Positions 6,188-13,400 of a stretch of 20,536 bases of DNA are shown here, piece by piece. The DNA is taken from positions 1 through 20,536 of the IMG/VR virus record IMGVR_UViG_3300020165_000195; one strand, 5' to 3'. How positions within the stretch are numbered: the first letter of the stretch is position 1; each line of letters starts with the position of its first letter. A model generated the notes under the pieces. It ran no database searches. It worked only from the letters and a program-made list of their open reading frames with translations, and was not told where the DNA came from. This stretch comes from a virus. Both the position numbers and the translations under genes were made by a program.

Positions 6188-7215
6188 GCCTTGCTGTTCA
6201 GGGGTCACCTGAGTGGCATCTTGCCAGAGCCGGAAAGATCAAAGCCTCTGTGTGTGCCGCACTGGAAGGCAAACACCCCTATATGAAGCCTCAAGATCTT
6301 GTTCGTCAGGAAGTGAGAGCATTAGCCGGTGCAGAGTCTGAGTTTGTGATGGTTCCTGCGGTGGCGCACGGTCAAATGATGGAAGATGTAGCGAGAGTTT
6401 TTCTTGAAAAGCTACAGGACTACCGTGTTGAAGAGACCGGTTTAGTGGTTCACCCGAAATACGATTTCATTGCCGCTTCCCCCGATGGTTTGGTGGGGCT
6501 AGATGGCTGTGTAGAAATTAAGTGTCCCTACCCGAAATACACCAAAGAACCCTATTCGATTTTCAGCCCGAAACGAAGCATGTACTTGATGCAAGTCTAT
6601 ATGCAGATGGAGGTGCTGGATGTGGACTGGTGTGATTTTATTTGTTATCTCGCGCCAAACGAAACGCACAAGCCGCAATACACGTTAGAGCGGGTTGAGC
6701 GCAAAGAAGACTTTCTGACTGAAAAGCTGTCTCGAAAGTATTTACCGCAACCTGAGAAAGGCACTATTTCGCGGCTTGATCTTTATCAAGAATGGCACAG
6801 GCACATTCAGTCTCAGCATGATCATGAAGACACTCGCCAAGAACATGTAAAAACGGTAGTTAAAGATGATTTTGAGACGATTACTACGGATGATGACCTA
6901 AACCACCTATCTCAAGTTCAAAGCCGAATTAACAACATTAAAAGCCGGATTATCGATGAGTTAGACGCTATCGATGTGCTATCCAAGACCTCTGAACAAC
7001 TGAAAAAAATAATCGCGGAAAAATACGAAGGTTCAGTCAGCAATGGGTCAACGCTAATTAAGATTATCAACAAAACCCCGCCAATTGATTACCGACAAGC
7101 TTTCGAGTTTTTGGGTGGTGAAGAAGCGGTGTTAGAAAAAGACGAGCAGTTGGATTCGTTTCGGCGAACCACAGGCTCACGACAAATTTCAATTCAACAT
7201 GGAGATATCCAATGA
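6184..7215 (+). CDS. YqaJ-like phage recombination exonuclease
   Basis: A 343-residue PD-(D/E)XK exonuclease related to lambda Exo and the YqaJ family. N-terminal GSPEWHLARAGKIKAS is the family entry motif. Catalytic residues visible are E67 (HGQMMEDVAR), D101 (SPDGLVG), E111 and K113 (CVEIKCPYP), and the helix LMQVYMQMEV with Q137/Q141. It would degrade one strand of duplex ends to supply ssDNA to the annealase. Residues about 235-300 form a charged coiled-coil-like extension beyond the usual ~210-residue core, perhaps for contacting the annealase or SSB. It starts with GTG at 6184, overlapping the annealase TGA (GTGA), with a strong GGAGG upstream at 6171-6175. Confidence 0.92.
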   Translation: MSLAVQGSPEWHLARAGKIKASVCAALEGKHPYMKPQDLVRQEVRALAGAESEFVMVPAVAHGQMMEDVARVFLEKLQDYRVEETGLVVHPKYDFIAASPDGLVGLDGCVEIKCPYPKYTKEPYSIFSPKRSMYLMQVYMQMEVLDVDWCDFICYLAPNETHKPQYTLERVERKEDFLTEKLSRKYLPQPEKGTISRLDLYQEWHRHIQSQHDHEDTRQEHVKTVVKDDFETITTDDDLNHLSQVQSRINNIKSRIIDELDAIDVLSKTSEQLKKIIAEKYEGSVSNGSTLIKIINKTPPIDYRQAFEFLGGEEAVLEKDEQLDSFRRTTGSRQISIQHGDIQ

Positions 7216-7631
7216 GTAACTTTGAAGTGCAAGCCGGAAATGGTCGGCTGTATAAATTAACCCCTGAAAAGAAGCAGAAAGAGTTAGACCGATTAAAAGG
7301 GTTGCGCGAAGACAGAAATCAAGCATGGGCTACCGATGACAAGGCTCATGACTACGATGGCTTTTTGCAGATCGGTCAGAACTTTATCAACTGGTTGCAG
7401 GAAGGTTTGAACCAATCAGGCAATGATTTGATGCGAATGAACTGGAAAGGAAAAGTGGTTAAGACTGATAACGGTGCTGTGCTTCAGGTGAGAGATGCTT
7501 GGATTGGCAACGGCATGATGGATTTAAAGCAATTTAATGAGTCAGGCGCGAACGTGTCGAGCAGTCAAGCGCAGTCCAAGCCACAAGCGCCGGTTGAGAT
7601 GTTTGATGAAGAAGATGACCTCCCTTTTTAA
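7212..7631 (+). CDS. SSB-like protein with canonical acidic C-terminal tip
   Basis: A 139-residue protein whose last ten residues, MFDEEDDLPF, are a near-perfect SSB C-terminal tip (acidic run ending in hydrophobic-Pro-Phe), which bacterial SSB uses to recruit repair enzymes. A disordered Ser/Gln/Pro linker (about 112-128) precedes it, also as in SSB. The body does not look like a standard bacterial SSB OB fold: residues 17-40 are a charged helix and 75-100 (MNWKGKVVKTDNGAVLQVRD) could be a short beta region. ATGA overlap with the exonuclease ties it to the recombination cassette. It most likely binds ssDNA or mimics the SSB tail to recruit partners. Confidence 0.72.
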   Translation: MSNFEVQAGNGRLYKLTPEKKQKELDRLKGLREDRNQAWATDDKAHDYDGFLQIGQNFINWLQEGLNQSGNDLMRMNWKGKVVKTDNGAVLQVRDAWIGNGMMDLKQFNESGANVSSSQAQSKPQAPVEMFDEEDDLPF

Positions 7632-7652
7632 TAACCAACTAAAGGAAACGCA

Positions 7653-8045
7653 ATGTCACTCAGAATTACACGAAGCGTGGATTCTATTTTGTACGGTGGT
7701 GAAGATTTGGATCCTGACAACCTTGAAGGCACGTTTGAGCATCGCCTTTGGGTTCGACGAGTCAGAGACCATCGAGGCAAGCAAGACGCGCTGGTAAATG
7801 TGACATCTAAAGAGGGGATCAGCGAGCATATTTTACTCGCTGGAGAGGAAGGGATCTGGTTGAAAAATGACACCAACGTGAACATGGTTGGCGTTCAACA
7901 GTACTGGATGAAATCAAAACCATATTGTGACGAGTGCGGACGCGGTGATGTTGTGCCTGAACGCATGGTTCCACAAGCACGATTGGCGGTGTCAGCACCG
8001 CGCAAATACCAACTAATACGCCATGATGCGAGGAAGAAAAAATGA
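7653..8045 (+). CDS. Hypothetical protein with CsrA-like C-terminal region
   Basis: A 130-residue protein of no family I can name with certainty. The C-terminal part aligns by eye with CsrA: HILLAGEEGIWLKNDTNVNM followed by VGVQ (59-82) resembles the CsrA stretch around GETLMIGDEVTVTVLGV, and QARLAVSAPRKYQLIRHD (108-125) resembles VRIGVNAPKEVAVHREE, including the AP turn and an Arg near CsrA R44. Between them is a ~25-residue insertion with CDEC (92-95), a possible half zinc site. The N-terminal ~50 residues are extra. CsrA-type proteins bind mRNA leaders to control translation, so a host or phage mRNA regulator is conceivable. ATG 7653 is preceded by AAAGGAAAC; the next gene overlaps by 4 nt. 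Confidence 0.6.
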   Translation: MSLRITRSVDSILYGGEDLDPDNLEGTFEHRLWVRRVRDHRGKQDALVNVTSKEGISEHILLAGEEGIWLKNDTNVNMVGVQQYWMKSKPYCDECGRGDVVPERMVPQARLAVSAPRKYQLIRHDARKKK

Positions 8046-8281
8046 GTGAGCCACAAACTTTAATTATTGATGGGCAGTCCTATGATGCTGAATCTGTTGA
8101 TCAGCAATGTCGAGAGATGTTAGTTGCTGTCCAAACTGGAAATCAGGCAGTTGCCCTAGCCTCTGCCCTGATAGAGGTTGCCAAAGTTGGCATTGATTCC
8201 ACCTTCTCCAATGCGAAAAAGCTGTTACCAGAACCGCTTGATGTTGAGGGTGAGGTCGAAGCCGAGGAAGCAACACACTAG
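8042..8281 (+). CDS. Small hypothetical protein (79 aa)
   Basis: An acidic 79-residue protein. The start TLIIDGQSYDAESV resembles small phage proteins whose N-terminus reads 'IDGKEYD' followed by a long helix (DUF6447-like), and residues 20-62 are predicted helical (REMLVAVQTGNQAVALASAL). The tail is Glu-rich (VEGEVEAEEATH). It overlaps the preceding stop by ATGA and so belongs to the recombination operon. The DUF6447 comparison is tentative and no function is known. Confidence 0.65.
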   Translation: MSEPQTLIIDGQSYDAESVDQQCREMLVAVQTGNQAVALASALIEVAKVGIDSTFSNAKKLLPEPLDVEGEVEAEEATH

Positions 8282-8483
8282 CCCCCCTAGCCAAGGCGAA
8301 CTCCTCAGCGCCTAGATAGCTGGACTAGCTCACCAGTGGCGACAACGAGCTACTTACCAGATATTTTTTTTTATGATTTAGGCATAAGTGCCGATATTAG
8401 TGTTGTGTTATCCACTCCACACGCACAGGTAATAGAAGGATATGCCCGAATCATCAAACTTATAAACTACAAGGATATGTATT

Positions 8484-8729
8484 ATGTTAGACACAATTAA
8501 AAAAATAATTGCCGAAGAAAACCTCTTTGAAATCCCTTGGTCTACGACCCTTCAAACCATCGATGGTGACCGCGTCTGTCTGGTATCAAATTTTCAGGCC
8601 AGTGATGATTACCCGATTGTTTGTTTAATTGATTACGGCACTGAAGTGGGCAGTGACACCTACACCCTTGAGGGTGAATATGATGTAGGCGTTGCCTCTG
8701 GCAATAATTTGATGCCGATTTCAAAATAA
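8484..8729 (+). CDS. Hypothetical protein (81 aa)
   Basis: Not recognised. A soluble, acidic protein: an N-terminal helix (MLDTIKKIIAEENLFEIPW) then an alternating beta-like region (DRVCLVSNF, PIVCLIDYGTEVG, YTLEGEYDVG). ATG 8484 has AAGGA 8 nt upstream. The same AAGGATATG string also occurs at 8436-8444, where it starts a 7-codon frame, perhaps a leader peptide or a duplicated ribosome site. It is 202 nt from the upstream operon, so it may be transcribed separately. It precedes the integrase, the slot where phages often encode excisionase, but nothing in the sequence shows an HTH. Confidence 0.65.
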   Translation: MLDTIKKIIAEENLFEIPWSTTLQTIDGDRVCLVSNFQASDDYPIVCLIDYGTEVGSDTYTLEGEYDVGVASGNNLMPISK

Positions 8730-8772
8730 CACTACCCTGCCTAGAAACGATTTTTGCGCTATACTAAAAGGG

Positions 8773-8787
8773 CTTCTGGGTAGAAAG
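8773..8787. repeat. 15-bp repeat in integrase leader (inverted copy in attP)
   Basis: CTTCTGGGTAGAAAG occurs here and, as an exact reverse complement, at 10035-10049 in the attP arm. Here it lies just downstream of a TATACT -10-like hexamer (8760-8765) and upstream of the integrase ribosome site, so a protein bound here could repress integrase. Confidence 0.5.
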
Positions 8788-8806
8788 TCAGACATGGAGA
8801 ATGATT

Positions 8807-9817
8807 ATGACTTTTGAAGAAGTAGTAAAGCTATACCTAAAAACGCCGACTAAGAAGTTTGGTAACAAAAAAAGTCCGGCGGCACATAGCACTTTAACGT
8901 GGATGTGTTCTAAAACGCCTGAGGGGCTTAGAGATCCTGAGACTAGAAAGGTCTATAAATACAGTAAATATTTGTTAGACAAAAACCCTAGACGAAAGAT
9001 TATCTGGGATGACACTTCAGGAATGTTTAAGGGTCGAGATATGAAATCGATAAACTCGGCAGATGTGACTAAGATGGAAATTCTTCTTCGTTGTGACAAA
9101 GGACTTAGCGAGGCGGGGATAAATAACTATCTAAGGTATCTTCGCGCATTATGTTATTTTGCGAAGAAACGGCTAGCAATTAAGTTTGAAGACTTTCCCG
9201 ATTTTGAGTTGGGAACGGAAGAGGAAAGAGTAGAATGGCTTGAGCCTGAAGAGGCGCTTAAGCTGATTCGGTGGCTAGATCCTTTACGAGCCGATATGGT
9301 TCGATTTGCTCTTGCTACTGGGCTTCGGAATGCCAACGTCACCCTCATGAAGTGGGAGTATTGGAATCCGAAGACGAGGGATATCATTATTCCGAAAAAG
9401 GAAATGAAAAATGGTAGCTCTCATCACTTAATAGTCACTAAAAGTGCAAAAGAAGTTCTACAAAATAGGTTAAAGGTGAGGGAGAGGCTACTAAAAGATC
9501 ACCCAAGCTTGGCGGGTAAGCTGGACTATGTATTTGTCCAGACTAGCGCTAAGTCCCTTGGTAAGCCTTTTTATAGAACTTCTGTTTGTAACAAGACTTG
9601 GAAAAGGGCTGTTAGTTTAGCAGGTCTTCCTTCTTGGGTTCGTTTTCACAGCTTGCGACATACCTTTGCATCATGGCATATTATGGCGGGAACGACAGGG
9701 AAAGAGTTGATGGAGGTTGGGGGTTGGAAAACAGAGTCAGCGGTTGGACGTTACACCCACCAAAATGAACCGCACAAAAAGAAGGTAGCATCACGGTTGG
9801 ATGGGGTTTTGGCATAA
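8807..9817 (+). CDS. int: Tyrosine recombinase integrase
   Basis: A 336-residue phage integrase that inserts and excises the genome at attP. From the chosen start, the SAM-like core-binding domain spans about 70-140 (SINSADVTKMEILLR, NNYLRYLRALCYFAKK). The catalytic domain has R174 (ATGLRNANV), H281 and R284 (HSLRHTF), W307 in place of the second His (VGGWKTE) and nucleophile Y316 (GRYTH). A Lys in HLIVTKSAKEV fits the beta-hairpin position. An N-terminal arm-binding region precedes residue 65. I choose ATG 8807 because GGAG (8796-8799) is 7 nt away; the in-frame ATG at 8801 is too close to it. The gene ends at the first arm-type repeat of attP, 130 nt from the tRNA core. Confidence 0.95.
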   Translation: MTFEEVVKLYLKTPTKKFGNKKSPAAHSTLTWMCSKTPEGLRDPETRKVYKYSKYLLDKNPRRKIIWDDTSGMFKGRDMKSINSADVTKMEILLRCDKGLSEAGINNYLRYLRALCYFAKKRLAIKFEDFPDFELGTEEERVEWLEPEEALKLIRWLDPLRADMVRFALATGLRNANVTLMKWEYWNPKTRDIIIPKKEMKNGSSHHLIVTKSAKEVLQNRLKVRERLLKDHPSLAGKLDYVFVQTSAKSLGKPFYRTSVCNKTWKRAVSLAGLPSWVRFHSLRHTFASWHIMAGTTGKELMEVGGWKTESAVGRYTHQNEPHKKKVASRLDGVLA

Positions 9818-9839
9818 CACAACCCCAAATGGTAAGTTA
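9814..9839 (+). repeat. attP arm-type direct repeat, left copy
   Basis: This stretch and 10060-10084 share the pattern ATARCACAACCC followed by AAA, GGTAA and TTA with few differences. A shorter GATAGCACTAAC occurs at 9871-9882 and an inverted GATAGCAAAACC at 9993-10004. Repeated motifs flanking a core are expected for integrase arm-binding sites. The repeat begins inside the integrase stop codon region. Confidence 0.6.
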
Positions 9840-9913
9840 GGGTTTGTCGCTTTCAGGTTTTTTTTGGAACGATAGCACTAACACAGGAGGGTTGAGCTAT
9901 TTAGTAACCCTCA

Positions 9914-9926
9914 TAACATGTTGATT
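9914..9926 (-). promoter_or_regulatory. IHF consensus site, left of att core
   Basis: Read on the minus strand, AATCAACATGTTA fits WATCAANNNNTTR exactly. It lies 21 bp from the tRNA core and is part of an 11-bp inverted repeat (TTGATTTATAA) with 10011-10021. Confidence 0.6.
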
Positions 9927-9946
9927 TATAACGAAAAACTCCAAAA

Positions 9947-9994
9947 TGGAGCGGGAAACCGGGTTCGAACCGGCGACCTGTACCTTGGCAAGGT
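9947..9994 (-). other. attP core: 3' half of tRNA-Gly(GCC)
   Basis: On the minus strand this 48-nt stretch reads as the 3' part of tRNA-Gly(GCC): ACC, loop TTGCCAA with anticodon GCC, GGTAC stem, AGGTC variable loop, T-arm GCCGG-TTCGAAC-CCGGT, acceptor strand TTCCCGC and TCCA end. No 5' half follows: beyond ACC the anticodon stem pairs break (AA opposite AC) and no D-arm or acceptor 5' strand exists. It is therefore an attachment core that restores the host tRNA after integration, with crossover probably in the anticodon loop. It is not an expressed tRNA gene by itself. Confidence 0.88.
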
Positions 9995-10015
9995 TTTGCT
10001 ATCGATTTCCTTATA

Positions 10016-10028
10016 AATCAATGACTTA
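10016..10028 (+). promoter_or_regulatory. IHF consensus site, right of att core
   Basis: AATCAATGACTTA fits WATCAANNNNTTR exactly and lies 21 bp from the core on the opposite side and in the opposite orientation to the left site, with AT-rich sequence beside it. Confidence 0.6.
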
Positions 10029-10034
10029 CGAGAG

Positions 10035-10049
10035 CTTTCTACCCAGAAG
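10035..10049. repeat. 15-bp repeat in attP arm (inverted copy in integrase leader)
   Basis: CTTTCTACCCAGAAG is the exact reverse complement of 8773-8787. It lies between the right IHF site and the right arm-type repeat, where excisionase or integrase would bind. Confidence 0.5.
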
Positions 10050-10059
10050 AATTTTCGTG

Positions 10060-10084
10060 ATAGCACAACCCTAAAGGTAATTTA
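10060..10084 (+). repeat. attP arm-type direct repeat, right copy
   Basis: Partner of 9814-9839 in the same orientation; it contains ATAGCACAACCCTAAAGGTAA and runs into the start codon of the small ORF at 10084, so the two functions overlap. Confidence 0.6.
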
Positions 10085-10266
10085 TGAAGAAATTTAAGCA
10101 AAAAATCAAAGAAACTAACAAGCTAGCTGATGATTTAATTAAGGATGCTAAAACATCAAATTCATCGCTTTATGAATGGCTAGAAATTGACTTTAAAAAA
10201 GTGACTTTAAAGAACGGTCACTGCGTCCTTATCCTATTTGGTTGCATCCTGCTGTACATCCTATAG
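10084..10266 (+). CDS. Small protein with C-terminal membrane anchor
   Basis: A 60-residue frame. The N-terminal ~42 residues are charged and helical (MKKFKQKIKETNKLADDL), and the last ~15 (HCVLILFGCILLYIL) are a hydrophobic stretch compatible with a C-terminal tail anchor, though short. AAGG lies 6 nt before the ATG, inside the right attP arm repeat. Its position immediately beyond attP means integration would place it at a prophage end, a typical slot for lysogenic conversion or exclusion genes. I do not recognise a family; it could be a chance frame. Confidence 0.4.
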   Translation: MKKFKQKIKETNKLADDLIKDAKTSNSSLYEWLEIDFKKVTLKNGHCVLILFGCILLYIL

Positions 10267-10300
10267 ATGCATAACTGAGATAACCTTTTATCATTACTCA

Positions 10301-10330
10301 AGGCGCTAAACGAGCAGTATAATAGCGCCT
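10301..10330 (+). terminator. Hairpin with 8-bp perfect stem, probable terminator
   Basis: AGGCGCTA (10301-10308) pairs perfectly with TAGCGCCT (10323-10330) around a 14-nt loop; CTTTCGTT follows on the plus strand. It separates the plus-strand small ORF from the convergent virion genes. The U-tract is poor, so termination could be weak or bidirectional. Confidence 0.5.
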
Positions 10331-10430
10331 CTTTCGTTAACCCCCTTACCTCTAAAGGCTCTGATATGATCGTTGTGTGTGCGTGTGTTTTATTTGGTTT
10401 AGTTGTTATTGCTAGAGACGATCTTGCAAG

Positions 10431-13400
10431 CTAGCTCTCTGTCGCTAGAAGCTGTTGAATTAACTTCCAACGCTCTTCAAACTCTCTGCCTTTTGCTTCG
10501 CCAAATAAAAGGTCTGACTTCTTAATAGTATTCTTCAGAGTACTGTCTGACATTGCCCATGCCTCATAATCACCCCGAACAAGAGATCTTGCATCTTTTC
10601 TAGTAACGCCGTTAGACCGCAAAACCATCATCAGTTCGGTATCAGTTAAGCCTGAGGATCTTGCCGCTGACACTAGCTTTATCATGCGCTCAAAGCCTTC
10701 TCTTCTTGCGCGAGAGGCTCTTTCAAATGCATTGATTAGATCTCCATTAGATACTTCGTTAGGGTCTCTAAACGTAGATGTGAGAAGCGAGGTGGCATCT
10801 CTCTTATCTTGGTTAAACTCGTATGCTTTGAAGTGCAAGCTAACTTTAGGGTCGAAGGTAGTAGCTCTGAATCCAACTAACGCCAGCATCTCATCGCGCA
10901 TTTCGTATTTTTTACCTGACTTGCTGACTTCCCCAAAAAAAGCCTTACCTATTCTATTGGCATTTTGAAGCGCAGAAGGAGCCATATTTTTAATCATGAA
11001 CCCAGTCATATCTACAGTAATATTAGACGCAGTATCTGCGGGGTTATATATTCTTCCGCCCGAATCTTTTTCATTTATCATTAGGTTGAAGACAGTACCC
11101 GCTGAAATATCCTTACCAAAGAATGGTGATAGCATTTCTTGAGCAGATTGAGCTAAAGCATCATCTACAGGCTGATCTCTTAGTAGCGCATTGATAGGTC
11201 TCTTCCAGTAAGCGTATGGGTCAAGATAGGTCAGGTCTATGTACTCTAAGTCACCTTTCTCGTCTCGACCTGTAACGACTATATTTGAGTTTCTAGACCA
11301 TTCAGGACTCATAAGGCGAATAGCCTCTTCCTCCTCTTCCGAAACATCCCATGCCGCAAATGCCGCCGCTTGGATAGCGTATATACCGCCACTGACCAAA
11401 GCCATACCGGCAAGCCTACGGTGAGCAGAAGCCCTCATATCTGGGTCTGCCATGTCCTGCTTTAGGTACTTGAACATGTTGAAACTAGTTCTAATAATCT
11501 CCGCAGGGAAAGACACAAATGTTCCAGCTAAAGGGAATCGCCTTAACTGTTGCATTGCTCTACCAATTAAACTGTAGGTAGGATAGGTGTTTCGTATTCT
11601 TTCTGCGGCAATAGGTGCGGCTTCTTCGTAGCTAAGACCTTTAGCCTCCATGAGCAAATCCATCTCATTTTGGAATCCTACAATCTTCCAGAAATCATCA
11701 CCAAATTGGTAGAACTTAGCGGCTTTGCTAGCCCACCGTTGCATTTCCGATTTTGCTTTACCAAGCTTTCCCTTAGCCATTTCTGAGCCGACAAGATCAT
11801 TTTGTAGAGCATCAATTCCGGAATCTTCCATCGCTTTAATAAGCTCGCCAGCTACAGGAGTGTCATAAATAACGCCAAGTCTTTTTAGCTCTCTAATGTA
11901 AGCTAACTCGCCTCCTACAGAATTCATATAAGATTTATATACAGCTATTGATTTTTGCGTCTTGCTCCAATCAAAGTGACCATTAGCTATTGTAAAGAAG
12001 CCCGCTGACATAAAGTTTCTAGCAATAGTTGTAGGAGCAATAACTGTTTTGCCGTACTTAACAATGGAGTTAAGGGCAACAATATTGCGATACATGCCGT
12101 CGAGGGAGTCAAGTCCGTTAGCTTCGTCGAATCCCTGCTTTAATTCAGGAGTGACAAAAAATCCATTTAGTGGAGCCATAACACTAGACTGGTCTGCCGC
12201 TAGCTTTACATAAGCATCTGATGGCGCTGTCTCAGCAGTAAATAGGAATACTCCTTCACCTTGCTGTTTAACTTGCTCAAGGAACTTGTGGTTGAAAACC
12301 AACCGGCTTAACTTAGTAGCTGTCTTGACGAAATTAATTCTAGGTTCTTTGTATTCACCTAATAAAGCAAGTATCTCTGGAGCAATCGTGTTGTTCTTTT
12401 TCTTTAGAATAGATAGATCTTTTGCTCCAAGCTTAGAGTTAACAATGAAAGAACCAATGCCATCAAAGGCAGTGCCTTCTTTAAGAATTGTGTTTATAAC
12501 CCTCTCAACATTAGTTGCACCGTTTCTCTCTAAATATGCTTTAGCATCATCCAGTACGTTATCCGGTACGCTTTTTGCCCAATTAGGGTCATCAAAAGCC
12601 CTGTAAGATCGGTTTAAATACTTACCAAGATTAGACTTAAAGGTACTTAGCAAGCTTTGCTTTGCTTCTATTTCTTTAGTTTGTGTTTCACTATCTAGAG
12701 CATCGAGTTGTGATTGGATGACTGTTGAGTAATCCGCTGAGTACTTGTCAATATACCGTCTCATCCGACCAATTACTTCTTTGACTGCCTTAGGCAGATC
12801 GAGAGACTCTAGCTGATCAACAGGCACTTGCAATGCGTCATTTAAAAGAGACTCTGGAACATCAGTTCCTTCAGGATATGCGTTCTTTATTGCCTCATCG
12901 TATGATGCAATGTGCATTCTAATATCTATTTCAACAGCACCAATCTCGCCATCTCTCTTTATCTTAGACTCAAACACCTCATCGTTTAATAATCCTTGAG
13001 GTGCTAGGTTTCGCCTAAAAGTTCTTGATGCCCAGTCAGTAGCTTTATCAATAAAAGATTTCTCTTCTCTGATTCTCGCGTTCTGAGCGGCATTAGCCTC
13101 TTCAGGGGTTAGGTTAGGGGCTGACTCTTGTCTTGGGGGTGAGGAAAGCAGGTCATCACTTTGAGCCTTAGCTGGATCGAACTGGGCGTTTACTGAGCGG
13201 ATGTTCGGAGAACCTTGAGGGAATACAACAACAGTTGACCTAGGACCAGTAGCATTGATAAAGACAGGGTCATTAAGATTTTCAAAAATAACCTGATCGT
13301 AGCCCCTTTTGAACGCTCTATTAACCACTACGTCGGTTGACGTAGGGTTCGCCTGACTATCAAAAGGGTGTGGTATGTCAAAAGCATTATCGCTTTCACT

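Noticed and set aside
9821-9866. Rho-independent terminator after the integrase
   Set aside because: AACCC/GGGTT forms only a 5-bp stem and the T-run (9859-9866) starts about 15 nt beyond it; the sequence is better explained as an attP arm repeat.
9947-10040. A complete tRNA-Gly gene on the minus strand
   Set aside because: Only the 3' half from the anticodon stem onward is present; there is no D-arm or 5' acceptor strand, and the outer anticodon-stem pairs fail, so it is an attachment core.
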